A DNA stretch of 64,000 bases from positions 1 through 64,000 of the forward strand of contig JAFAWQ010000038.1 of NCBI GenBank assembly GCA_019241645.1, read 5' to 3'. The translations under genes were made by a program, and so were the position numbers. The notes beneath the pieces were generated by a model. It did not search any database. It saw nothing but the letters and a program-made list of their open reading frames with translations, and was not told the origin of the DNA. Shown here one piece after another: positions 18,071 through 25,783 of this stretch (positions within the stretch are counted from its first letter, which is position 1; each line of letters opens with the position of its first letter). This stretch comes from Alphaproteobacteria bacterium (GTDB taxonomy: Bacteria; Pseudomonadota; Alphaproteobacteria; Micropepsales; Micropepsaceae).

Positions 18071-19611
18071 GCTTTGCCTGCCGCCTTCTTGCAGGCGTCG
18101 GTGAGTTCGTCGATGTCGTATTTCTTGCATTGCGGCACCAGCGCTTCGGCCTCGCTCTGGCGGCCCGCGCCTTTGAGAACGGTAATGCGCTTGGGCAGCA
18201 GCACCGGCGAATTCTCGAAGCGCACCACCGCGCGATCCATCAGCGCCTGCGCTTTGGGATAATCGCCGCGACCGATGTAGATATCGGTCAACCGGGAATA
18301 GACTTCCCAAGAGGGCTCCGGCCCGTTCGCCGCTTTCACCAGCGCGGCCTCCGACAGCGCGTTCTGGCGATCCAGCTCGTAATACTCCGCCGCCACGAAC
18401 TGTGTGTAGGCGTGGTCGGCCGTGGGATTGGCGGTGGACGAGGCGACATACAATTTCGCCGAAGTTGGACTGCCCTGCGAACGGTCCGCCACATAGGCAG
18501 CGGCGTTCTCCGCCAGCGTGTAATGCGCCATCAGCGCCGTCAGATGCGGCTTGAGCGATGATTTGCTCGTTGCACTCCACGGCAGCGGAGTCGGGTTCAC
18601 CATCGCCGCGTTGCGATATTCGCGGAAGGCATAGGCGCTGATCAGATCCTCGCGCACTCTTGCCGGGTGATGCGAGGTCGCATCTTCCGCCATGCTGTCG
18701 ACCGCCTCATCGAAAGCGAAAATGGCGATGTCGGCGATCTGGTCGTTGCTGGGCGCGCTGCCGCTAAGGATGCTGCCCAGCGCGCCGGCGCCGAGGCTCA
18801 ATCCCCTCGCCACACTGTCGCCGCCGCCGCCGGAATTCTTCTTCGCAGCAGCGCGCGCTTCGGCCGCTGCCGCGGCCGCTGCCGCTTCCTGCACCGCCAG
18901 CTTGTCCATTACCGAGAGCGCGGCTTGCGGATCGTAGCCCGCCTTCACCACCAGATCGAAGCCGAGCGCGTCGGCCGCATCTTCCTCGCCGCGCTCCATT
19001 TGCGGCATCAGCACGTTGGCGCTGAGCTTCGCCAGATGCTGCGCCACATCGAGGCCGCGCATGATGTTGTCGCCGGTCTGACCGCCGGCGATGAAGGCCG
19101 CGGATTTCGCCATCGTGTCGACGGCGCCGCCGTTCACCACGGAATAATACTGCGCTTTCTTGAACCAGTTCTTCGCCTGGTGCTTGTAGATGGCGTGCGC
19201 CACTTCGTGGCCAAGCACGAAGGCCAGCTCGTCCTCGTTTTCCAGAAGTTCGAGCAGGCCGACCGTGACGATCAACGTGCCGTCCGGTGTGCATTCGCCG
19301 GTGAACTCCGGCGCCGCCAGCACGCGCACCTGGGGATGAAACGATGGCGGCATCTTCACATTGACGAGCAGGCGCGCCAGCACGCCTTGCGCGTAGGATT
19401 GCAGCTGCGGCGACGGCACGAAGCCTTGCGCGCGCGCACGCAAGATTCCCAGCGCCAGCGGCCGGCCCGACAAGACGTCTGTATAGTCAGTCGATACGGA
19501 GACTTGCGACAATGCGGTGCCGCGGCTGGGATAACCGTCCCCAGCGCTCGCCAGCGCGGATGTGGTGGCGAGCAGCGCGCCTGCCAGTGTCACGAAAGTA
19601 GCCGGGCGCAT
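18067..19611 (-). CDS. Periplasmic M48 metalloprotease with C-terminal TPR-like region
   Basis: 514 residues from the ATG at 19611, which gives a signal peptide (MRPATFVTLAGALLATTSAL). The zinc site HEVAH is at residues 135-139 and the third-ligand motif EDAAD at 210-214, matching the BepA/LoiP class of M48 peptidases. An alanine-rich linker near residues 245-260 is followed by helical repeats in the last 150 residues (ALVKAANGPEPSWEVYSRL, RGDYPKAQALMDRAVVRF). BepA-like enzymes act in outer-membrane protein quality control; that role here is by analogy. It is the third gene after CHASE2 and SH3-like genes with 1-4 bp overlaps. Confidence 0.9.
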   Translation of the reverse strand: MRPATFVTLAGALLATTSALASAGDGYPSRGTALSQVSVSTDYTDVLSGRPLALGILRARAQGFVPSPQLQSYAQGVLARLLVNVKMPPSFHPQVRVLAAPEFTGECTPDGTLIVTVGLLELLENEDELAFVLGHEVAHAIYKHQAKNWFKKAQYYSVVNGGAVDTMAKSAAFIAGGQTGDNIMRGLDVAQHLAKLSANVLMPQMERGEEDAADALGFDLVVKAGYDPQAALSVMDKLAVQEAAAAAAAAEARAAAKKNSGGGGDSVARGLSLGAGALGSILSGSAPSNDQIADIAIFAFDEAVDSMAEDATSHHPARVREDLISAYAFREYRNAAMVNPTPLPWSATSKSSLKPHLTALMAHYTLAENAAAYVADRSQGSPTSAKLYVASSTANPTADHAYTQFVAAEYYELDRQNALSEAALVKAANGPEPSWEVYSRLTDIYIGRGDYPKAQALMDRAVVRFENSPVLLPKRITVLKGAGRQSEAEALVPQCKKYDIDELTDACKKAAGKA

Positions 19612-20009
19612 CAATTCGCTCCCTTCTTTGGACAACCCTCGCCCAGACCGCGCGTCGCGCCCGCTTTCTGGTCGTTGCTGCCCATCGCGAGGTTGCGGCA
19701 GACGGCCGGCAGCTTTCCGGAGAAGCGGTATTTCACCATGTAGGGCGGCACCCAGTATTTGCCGCCGTTGACGTTCACCTGCAGCATGAAGTTCGGCGCG
19801 CGGCCGCTGATCGGCGTGCAGGCGGGGAATTTCCCCTGTTCCATCGTCATCACCTTCTTGCCGGTCGGCGCGTCGAAGAGATCGACTTCCGGCGTGCGCG
19901 CGCTGAGCACGACGTCGCCGCTGGTGGTGCTGCAATCCTCTGTCGACGCTATCGCCGACGATGACACCGCGATAAGCGCCGCGCCGAAACAAATTCCAAT
20001 CCCTTTCAT
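19611..20009 (-). CDS. Small secreted SH3-like, cysteine-containing protein
   Basis: 132 residues with a signal peptide (MKGIGICFGAALIAVSSSAIA). The mature protein has four cysteines and a central segment VDLFDAPTGKKVMTMEQGKF, then GGKYWVPPYMVKYRF. The pattern of short strands resembles a bacterial SH3 domain; this is a structural guess, not a firm family call. The ATG overlaps the CHASE2 stop by 4 bp and the stop overlaps the M48 protease ATG by 1 bp. A periplasmic adaptor between the membrane CHASE2 protein and the protease is an inference from that order. Confidence 0.72.
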   Translation of the reverse strand: MKGIGICFGAALIAVSSSAIASTEDCSTTSGDVVLSARTPEVDLFDAPTGKKVMTMEQGKFPACTPISGRAPNFMLQVNVNGGKYWVPPYMVKYRFSGKLPAVCRNLAMGSNDQKAGATRGLGEGCPKKGAN

Positions 20010-21565
20010 GTCACCCGTTCCTCTGCCGCGTCGAGAGCCGGACCCGGAGCAGCCTGGAGCTGCCCGCCCGCCACATGATGCAAATATCCCCAGATCGAAT
20101 CCGGCAGTCCCACAAGGAGCATCGCCGCCAGCTCGACCGACACGAACACGACCTCGACCCAGTTGGCGACCGAAAGACCGGCGGAGCGAGTCAGTAGCAG
20201 CCCTACCCCAAGCGCCAGCCCGAAGGCGAGATAGTGCCAGACTTTTTCCACCGCCTTGTCGAAGAAATACTCGAAGGTGACGCTGCGCTCGCGCGCCGGC
20301 TCGCAGAGTTTAAGCCGCTTGCGCCGCACGCTGCGCCAGTGAATCAGCGAGAGAATGAGGATGACCGGGATGGTGGCGACGATCTGCACCAGATTGCCGT
20401 CCACCGGCTTGCCGCCGAGAGAGATGGCGTTCTGGAACGGGTGGCCGCGGAAGGTGATGAGATTGTCCATCGCCATGGCATGCACGAACACACCCGGCAG
20501 CAGATCGTTTACCGGCGTGTAGACGCGGTCCTGCGCCCCCTGCAGCGCGCCGCCGTAGAAGATGACGCGGTTGGTCGCCATCTTCACGACGTCTTTGTCG
20601 TCCGGCTGCAGCAGCATTCCGTCGACGGGAAATTCCGCGGTGTAGGGGCAGGGGCTCTTCACCACGCTGGTGTTGAAAAAGGCGAGATACCAGCGGCGGA
20701 GCAGATTCATGTCCTCGAAACAGGAGTGGGAGTCGCCGCTTGCATCGGAGCGGGTGATCCAGTGGTTCTCGGGCGCCGTGCGTGTGCCCCACACCAGCTC
20801 CATCATGTCGTTCACCGGCGCCGGCGGATATTTCTTGCCGTAGAGATCGCGATAGACGCGCAGCGCCAGCGACGGACAATTGCCTTGCGCATCGGGATTC
20901 TGGTTGAAGCAGCGGCCGGTGGCATTGTACTGACGCGCCACGCCGGAATTGATCGGGATCGACGGATCGATGACCGGCACGCCAGTTTTCGCAAGCTCCG
21001 GCCGCAGCGGGTTCTCACCGTAAGGCAGATCGATGCCGCCTTCGAAATAGATCGGCACGCCTGCCTTGCGGTAGCGGCCGATCTCCGCGACGAGATCCTT
21101 CAGCGTTTCATCGGGACGCGAATCCACGAACAGGAAATCGACCACCACGGCTTTCGGCTTGTACTGCAGCAGTGCATCCAGCACGCGGGCGTGATCGCCA
21201 TATTTCCACGGCCACGGCGAGTTGAGCGTGTGCAGCGTGTTCTCGTCGACGATGGCGACGGAGACATTGTCGCGGCCTTCGGTGCCATAGAAATATGGCC
21301 CGGTGATCAGCAGGTCCGAAACATCCTGCGAATAGCGCTGCACCAGATCGCTGAAGCCGAACGGGTTCATCCAGATCTGGAAGGTGGAGATGGTCACCAG
21401 CACCGCCACCATGAACCAGTAGGGCACGCCGAGCCGCAGGCATTCCATGTCGTCGCGGTTGGGCCGCCTGGCGCGCGCGATGGCGCCGCTCATGCGTTTG
21501 GTGGGTTGTCCCTGAGGCGCCGTCATTCTCTGGCCGAAAACGAAGGCGGCCGGTTCACGCCCCAT
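20006..21565 (-). CDS. CHASE2-domain transmembrane protein without output domain
   Basis: 519 residues (starts at 21526 or 21493 would be shorter and are possible). After one N-terminal span near residue 50 comes a large extracytoplasmic CHASE2 domain: VAIVDENTLHTLNSPWPWKY, AVVVDFLFVDSRPDE, and near residue 330 NRVIFYGGALQGAQDRVYTP followed by LPGVFVHAMAMDNLI. Three C-terminal spans follow (about 395-415, 448-466, 472-495). CHASE2 is usually a sensor input for kinases or cyclases; no kinase, cyclase or HAMP domain is present here. It leads a three-gene operon with a secreted SH3-like protein and an M48 protease. Confidence 0.88.
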   Translation of the reverse strand: MGREPAAFVFGQRMTAPQGQPTKRMSGAIARARRPNRDDMECLRLGVPYWFMVAVLVTISTFQIWMNPFGFSDLVQRYSQDVSDLLITGPYFYGTEGRDNVSVAIVDENTLHTLNSPWPWKYGDHARVLDALLQYKPKAVVVDFLFVDSRPDETLKDLVAEIGRYRKAGVPIYFEGGIDLPYGENPLRPELAKTGVPVIDPSIPINSGVARQYNATGRCFNQNPDAQGNCPSLALRVYRDLYGKKYPPAPVNDMMELVWGTRTAPENHWITRSDASGDSHSCFEDMNLLRRWYLAFFNTSVVKSPCPYTAEFPVDGMLLQPDDKDVVKMATNRVIFYGGALQGAQDRVYTPVNDLLPGVFVHAMAMDNLITFRGHPFQNAISLGGKPVDGNLVQIVATIPVILILSLIHWRSVRRKRLKLCEPARERSVTFEYFFDKAVEKVWHYLAFGLALGVGLLLTRSAGLSVANWVEVVFVSVELAAMLLVGLPDSIWGYLHHVAGGQLQAAPGPALDAAEERVT

Positions 21566-21669
21566 GCGAAGAACGCCGCCTGTCCTGGCAAGCTTCTACA
21601 CCTGTGTCATTCCGAGCAAAAGAAGCGGCGTGACCAAGCGTCAACCGATCGCTAATGCAGGTTGACAAC

Positions 21670-21686
21670 GGCACCATAATGGTGCC
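21670..21686. promoter_or_regulatory. Palindromic operator upstream of mqsRA
   Basis: A 17-bp inverted repeat, GGCACCATAATGGTGCC, has two 8-bp perfect arms and one central base. It ends 12 bp before the GTG chosen for mqsR and is preceded at 21662 by TTGACA, a perfect -35 hexamer. Toxin-antitoxin operons of this class are repressed by antitoxin binding such palindromes, so this is the likely MqsA site. Confidence 0.65.
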
Positions 21687-21698
21687 AGTTTGGCCGCT

Positions 21699-22004
21699 GT
21701 GGAAAAGCGCCGCCCGACCTTTCGGCTTGACCGATTTCGGGAGGTTTGCGGCGATCCGCGTCGATTGGCAGTCACCCGTTCGGCGTTGTCGGATGCGCTG
21801 TCGTCGGGATTTGCGCGAGAAGACATGGCAGCAGTCGTTCGCTCGATCAAGCCGTCGCAGTTCTACAAATCGATGACGAGTTTCGCCGATAGCCACCGAT
21901 GGCAAGATGTCTATCACGTGCCGTGGAACGGGATGGTTCTCTACATCAAGTTCACCGACGACACGCTGACGGAGTTCACGGTGCTCTCGTTCAAGGAGCG
22001 TTGA
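21699..22004 (+). CDS. mqsR: MqsR-family mRNA interferase toxin
   Basis: 101 residues from the GTG at 21699, which reproduces the family N terminus (VEKRRPTFRL, compare MEKR in E. coli MqsR); a TTG at 21690 would add three residues. The core IKPSQFYKSMTSFADSHRWQ, DVYHVPWNGMVLYIKF and the ending LSFKER match MqsR throughout, including the K, Q and Y positions of the RelE-like active site. MqsR cleaves mRNA, preferring GCU in E. coli. The toxin gene precedes the antitoxin gene, the usual inverted order of mqsRA, with no gap between them. Confidence 0.9.
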   Translation: MEKRRPTFRLDRFREVCGDPRRLAVTRSALSDALSSGFAREDMAAVVRSIKPSQFYKSMTSFADSHRWQDVYHVPWNGMVLYIKFTDDTLTEFTVLSFKER

Positions 22005-22418
22005 ATGGCAAGGACGAAAATTCATCCGGTGACCGGCGCGACACTACGGCGCGATGTGCGGCCGTATACGGTGCGTTACGGCGGACGAACACTTACCGTC
22101 GATCTGCCGGGTTGGTATCCGGAGGATAACGGTGAGAGTCTGCATATGGGCCGGGACATGCAGGCGAGCGACGAAGCGCTGAAAGAGTTGCGATCCATTG
22201 TCGGCGATTCGATGCGCCCAGCAGAGGTTCGGGCTATTCGCCTCCGGCTGAAGCTGTCGCAGCGCAAGGCCGGAGACATTCTCGGCGGCGGGCCGCGCGC
22301 ATTCCAGAAATACGAGTCGGGTGAAGTAGCGGTCAGCCGGCCGATGGCGCAATTGCTTCGACTGCTGGATCGCGATCCCGCACGCTTGAAGGAGTTGAAT
22401 GCACAGGCCGCCGAATAG
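22005..22418 (+). CDS. mqsA: MqsA-type antitoxin lacking the zinc-ribbon cysteines
   Basis: 137 residues. The C-terminal helix-turn-helix is clear: EVRAIRLRLKLSQRKAGDIL, then GGGPRAFQKYESGEVAVSRP, closely matching MqsA (GGG..AF.RYE.G). The N-terminal half (GATLRRDVRPYTVRYGGRTL) keeps the strand pattern of the toxin-binding domain, but the whole protein contains no cysteine, so the CxxC...CxxC zinc site of E. coli MqsA is gone. It follows mqsR directly. It probably represses the operon through the palindrome at 21670-21686. Confidence 0.88.
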   Translation: MARTKIHPVTGATLRRDVRPYTVRYGGRTLTVDLPGWYPEDNGESLHMGRDMQASDEALKELRSIVGDSMRPAEVRAIRLRLKLSQRKAGDILGGGPRAFQKYESGEVAVSRPMAQLLRLLDRDPARLKELNAQAAE

Positions 22419-22844
22419 CTAGCGGCTGAATTTTTCCGAAAGGATGATCGAGGAGACAGTGCGGGTCACGCCGTGCGCGCGGCCGATACGGTCCAGCGCG
22501 GCGTCGATCTTGGCAGGAGTCTCCGCTTCTACATTGGCCACCATGTCAAAAGCGCCCGACACCGCGCACAATGAGCGCACCTCCGGCATCCTCTTGAGTT
22601 CCGTGGCGACGCGCTCGGCCTGCTTGGGATCGGCGGTAATCATCACCACGGCCCGCAGCCGGCGCGGTTCCCCGGCATCGGCGAGCCGAACGGTGTAGCC
22701 ACGAATCAGCCCTTCGCGCTCCAGCCGCGCGATACGCTCCTGCACGGTGGAGCGCGCCAGCCCCAGCTTGCGGGCGAGCGAGGCGGTCGGCTCCCGCGCG
22801 TTGGCCTTGAGCAGGGCAATGAGCTTGGAGTCGGCGTCGCGCAT
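22419..22844 (-). CDS. Lrp/AsnC family transcriptional regulator
   Basis: 141 residues. The N-terminal winged helix-turn-helix (SKLIALLKANAREPTASLAR, KLGLARSTVQERIARLEREG) is followed by the RAM effector-binding domain (RAVVMITADPKQAERV, VCAVSGAFDMVANVE-like). Members respond to amino acids and form octamers that wrap DNA. It is divergent from the saccharopine dehydrogenase gene, and three TCCGGCG-type inverted repeats lie immediately upstream of its start, so it probably controls both itself and that gene, with lysine or a derivative as the likely ligand. Its 3' end abuts the convergent mqsA. Confidence 0.92.
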   Translation of the reverse strand: MRDADSKLIALLKANAREPTASLARKLGLARSTVQERIARLEREGLIRGYTVRLADAGEPRRLRAVVMITADPKQAERVATELKRMPEVRSLCAVSGAFDMVANVEAETPAKIDAALDRIGRAHGVTRTVSSIILSEKFSR

Positions 22845-22850
22845 TCCGGA

Positions 22851-22916
22851 TCAGGCGTTTTGCCGGACCATCCGGCGATTCGCCGGACTATAGCGCAACT
22901 TCCGGCGCTTCGCCGC
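22851..22916. promoter_or_regulatory. Three inverted-repeat sites between lrp-like gene and saccharopine dehydrogenase
   Basis: The middle site (22871-22887) is a perfect repeat, TCCGGCGA-T-TCGCCGGA. Imperfect versions lie on either side: 22851-22867 and about 22901-22916 (TCCGGCG..CGCCG). Centres are roughly 20 and 29 bp apart. The phased array and its place directly upstream of an Lrp-family start codon fit cooperative Lrp binding. This is inferred; no footprint can be read from sequence. Confidence 0.55.
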
Positions 22917-22948
22917 CTCCTTTTCAATGCTGTTCCATCGCACACTGT

Positions 22949-23044
22949 CGTCATCACCCGGTCGCGCGACACAGCGCGGTCCGGGTGACCCATTTTACGG
23001 TCGAGCAAAGAAATTGGGTCGCCCGCACGAGGCGGGCGATGACG
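22949..23044. repeat. Palindromic intergenic repeat element (REP/MITE-like)
   Basis: A 96-bp element with outer arms CGTCATCACCCG and CGGGCGATGACG (one mismatch). Two internal hairpins are present, one built from TCACCCGG (22954) with CCGGGTGA (22981) and one from GCCCGC (23021) with GCGGGC. The layout matches the short palindromic repeats scattered through many alphaproteobacterial genomes. It ends 22 bp before the saccharopine dehydrogenase start, so it lies in that gene's leader. Confidence 0.65.
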
Positions 23045-23066
23045 AACAGGAGAGGACGGTGGCGCC

Positions 23067-24146
23067 ATGAAGAACGTTTTGCTTGTCGGCGGCGGGAAGA
23101 TCGGCGTCGCCATCACGGAATTCCTGTCGCAGTCCGGCGATTATAAGGTCACCGTGGCGGACCGCGATCCGGCTAGCCTGGCGCGCATGCCTTCGGACGA
23201 CAACGTCACCCTGCGCGAGATCGACATTCTCTCCCGTGATTTCTTCTCCGCCGTCGAAGGCCACGACATCGTGCTGTCGGCGACGCCGTATCACCTCACC
23301 GCGAAGGTGGCCGAGGCCTGCAAGCAGGGCGGCGCGCACTATCTCGATCTTACCGAAGATGTGGAATCGACCCGCACCATCAAGAAACTGTCGGACGGCG
23401 CGAACACGGCCTTCGTTCCGCAATGCGGGCTGGCGCCGGGTTTCATTTCCATCGTCGCCTACGATCTTGCCAGGAAATTCGACAAGCTGCGCGACGTGCA
23501 GATGCGCGTCGGCGCGCTGCCGGTGTTTCCGCACAACGCGCTGAAATACAATCTCACTTGGTCGACCGATGGCCTCATCAACGAATACTGCAACCCCTGC
23601 GAATCCATCCGCGACGGCGTGCTGGTGGAAGTCCCGGCGCTCGAGGAGCTGGAGCAGTTCACCCTCGATGGCGTCGAGTACGAAGCCTTCAACACCTCGG
23701 GCGGACTTGGCACCCTGTGCGATACGCTTGCCGGCAAGGTGGAGAATCTGAACTACAAGACGGCGCGCTATCCCGGCCACCGCGACATCATCAAGCTGCT
23801 GGTGCGCGACCTGCATCTCGGGACCCGCCGCACCATCTTCAAGGACGTGCTGGAGACGGCGATTCCCATCACCTATCAGGATGTGGTGCTGGTGTTCGTC
23901 ACAGTATCGGGCTGGATCAACGGCCATCTGACGCAGGAGAGCTACGCCAAGAAGATCTACGCGCAGACAGTCGGCGGCCGTTTGATGAGCGCCATCCAGA
24001 TCACTACGGCGTGCGGCATCTGTGCGATGTGCGACCTGCTGGTGGAAGGCAAGCTGCCGCAATCAGGCTTCGTGCGGCAGGAGGAAGCAAAGCTGTCCGA
24101 TTTCCTCGCCAACCGCTTCGGCCGCTATTACGGGCAAGAGAAGTAA
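23067..24146 (+). CDS. Saccharopine dehydrogenase (Lys9-type)
   Basis: 359 residues. The N-terminal Rossmann fold starts NVLLVGGGKIGVAITEFLSQ, followed by DIVLSATPYHLTAKVAEAC and HYLDLTEDVEST, all typical of the saccharopine dehydrogenase family. The substrate domain includes VPQCGLAPGFISIVAYDLA. The expected reaction is oxidation of saccharopine to glutamate and 2-aminoadipate semialdehyde. The divergent Lrp-type regulator and an aldehyde dehydrogenase of the aminoadipate-semialdehyde class at 29089 support lysine catabolism. A carboxynorspermidine-type activity is the main alternative. Its leader contains a palindromic repeat element. Confidence 0.88.
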   Translation: MKNVLLVGGGKIGVAITEFLSQSGDYKVTVADRDPASLARMPSDDNVTLREIDILSRDFFSAVEGHDIVLSATPYHLTAKVAEACKQGGAHYLDLTEDVESTRTIKKLSDGANTAFVPQCGLAPGFISIVAYDLARKFDKLRDVQMRVGALPVFPHNALKYNLTWSTDGLINEYCNPCESIRDGVLVEVPALEELEQFTLDGVEYEAFNTSGGLGTLCDTLAGKVENLNYKTARYPGHRDIIKLLVRDLHLGTRRTIFKDVLETAIPITYQDVVLVFVTVSGWINGHLTQESYAKKIYAQTVGGRLMSAIQITTACGICAMCDLLVEGKLPQSGFVRQEEAKLSDFLANRFGRYYGQEK

Positions 24147-24229
24147 AGCGCGCCAAGCATCGGACGGTGGCATGGATTCTCGCCGAAAATAGGAAGATGC
24201 TTGCCTCAGCGTTCCGTTAGGGGTGCAAC

Positions 24230-25234
24230 ATGATTGCGCATCGGACTGAAGACACGCGAAATGTTATCGTTGCGAGGCGTGCGTTCCGGCACGCGTTTGT
24301 TTTTCTTGCGGCAGCGCTGGCCTTGCCGACGGCCCTGCGTGCCGAGCAATTCACAATTTTCGATGTTCCAGACAGCGTCGGCACCTTCCCGCAAAGCATC
24401 AACGCCAAATCGGCGGTCACGGGGTTCTCGGTGGATGTGAACGGCATTGCGCACGGATTCGTGCGCGCGGCGGACGGAACAATTGTGTCGTTCAAAGCGA
24501 ACGATCCGGTCAGCATCAACGCGACGGGCTGGACCGCCGGCACCTTCGGCAGCCAGGCTTTCCTGCGAAGTCCCCAAGGCAAAATCAAAAAATTCGAAGT
24601 CAAGAAGCAAATCACCGGCGCGACCGCGACCAACGACGACGAGCAGGTTATCGGCGACACCACCGATGGCGATGGAATCACGCCCGGTCTCTTCCGGGAT
24701 GCCGACGGCACGATCACCGTGTTCGACGCCCCGGACTCACCGCAACAAACTGTACCCATCGCACTCAACAAGGACGGAACCGCGGCCGGCTACTTTGTCG
24801 ACAGCGAAGGCAGGGACCACGGTTTCGTGCGACTGAGCGACGGTTCCATCCAGGCATTCGATCCCTCACACTCGAAGGACACGCTGGCGCTGGGCATCAA
24901 TGCAAGCGGCCAGGTCACCGGCAACTATGTCGTGAACAACGTCGAGACCGGCTTTCTTCGGGAGGCAAACGGGAAAATCAAAACCTTCCGCGTGCCGGGT
25001 GCCGTGAACGGCACGCTGGCCGGCGCGATCAACAAACACGGCGTCATTGCCGGCTCCTGCCTGGATGACACGACAAGGCACGGTTTCCTGCGATTGGCGG
25101 ACGGCACCTTCGTGCAATTCGATGCACCGGGGGCGACACAAGGCACGAACCCCGTGGCACTCAACGATTCCGATGTGACGGTAGGTTTCTTTTTCGACGA
25201 TAAGGGCGGGCACGGGTTCCTCCGGACGCCCTGA
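24230..25234 (+). CDS. Secreted HAF-repeat protein
   Basis: 334 residues. A signal peptide (FVFLAAALALPTALRAEQF) is followed by about seven repeats of 40 residues containing the HGF(V/L)R..DG motif (HGFVRAADG, QAFLRSPQG, HGFVRLSDG, TGFLREANG, HGFLRLADG, then a final HGFLRTP), with G.(V/A)(T/I)G.....G in between. This is the HAF-type extracellular repeat. Seven repeats again suggest a beta-propeller. No enzymatic motif is seen. It stands alone, 83 bp after the saccharopine dehydrogenase and ahead of a PNPOx-like gene. Confidence 0.82.
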   Translation: MIAHRTEDTRNVIVARRAFRHAFVFLAAALALPTALRAEQFTIFDVPDSVGTFPQSINAKSAVTGFSVDVNGIAHGFVRAADGTIVSFKANDPVSINATGWTAGTFGSQAFLRSPQGKIKKFEVKKQITGATATNDDEQVIGDTTDGDGITPGLFRDADGTITVFDAPDSPQQTVPIALNKDGTAAGYFVDSEGRDHGFVRLSDGSIQAFDPSHSKDTLALGINASGQVTGNYVVNNVETGFLREANGKIKTFRVPGAVNGTLAGAINKHGVIAGSCLDDTTRHGFLRLADGTFVQFDAPGATQGTNPVALNDSDVTVGFFFDDKGGHGFLRTP

Positions 25235-25306
25235 GCGGCCTCATAGGCGGGAACGGTGATGCATCCCAATCGTTTTCTGCGAGCCGAGATGTTTCAAGGA
25301 AAAGAA

Positions 25307-25783
25307 ATGGCAGAGGATCATGTCGCCCGCGCCTGGGAACTGATGGAAAGAATCCGCACCTGCATGCTCGTCACCTGGGATGGCCAGGCGCAGCGCGCAC
25401 GTCCCATGTCGGCGATCGTCAAGCGTGAGGAGCATGCGGTCTATTTTCTGACCGATGTGCGGCAGCCTTTCGTGGATCAGCTCCAACGCTATCCTACCAT
25501 CACGCTCGCCTTTGCCGATATCGGCGCCGAGAAATACGTCACCGCATCGGGCCGCGGCGCGGTTTCGGACGACCGCGCAAAGATCAAGGAATTATGGTCT
25601 CCTTACTCGAAGGCGTGGTTCGACTCTTCGGACGATCCAAATATCCGTGTACTGACGTTCTCCCCGGAAGAGGCCGAGTTGTGGGACATGCCCGGGCGGT
25701 TCATGACCTCCGTGAAGATGCTGGCTGCCGCGGCGACCAACACGCGGCCCAATCTGGGCGACACGGCGAAAGTGGAACTCTGA
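25307..25783 (+). CDS. Pyridoxamine 5'-phosphate oxidase-like flavoprotein (general stress protein 26 type)
   Basis: 158 residues from the ATG at 25307, preceded by aaggaaaagaa; an upstream ATG at 25256 lacks such a site. The split-barrel fold is visible in RTCMLVTWDGQAQRARPMSA, VYFLTDVRQPFVDQL and PTITLAFADIGAEKYVTASG, followed by the helical segment IKELWSPYSKAWF common in general stress protein 26 relatives. These bind flavin nucleotides; the physiological substrate is unknown. It is unlikely to be true PdxH because the substrate-binding C terminus is absent. It converges on chrA, whose end abuts it. Confidence 0.85.
   Translation: MAEDHVARAWELMERIRTCMLVTWDGQAQRARPMSAIVKREEHAVYFLTDVRQPFVDQLQRYPTITLAFADIGAEKYVTASGRGAVSDDRAKIKELWSPYSKAWFDSSDDPNIRVLTFSPEEAELWDMPGRFMTSVKMLAAAATNTRPNLGDTAKVEL

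Noticed and set aside
19612-19992. N-terminal extension of the M48 protease frame to 19992
   Set aside because: The extension runs through the SH3-like secreted gene in another frame and would bury the obvious signal peptide that begins at 19611.
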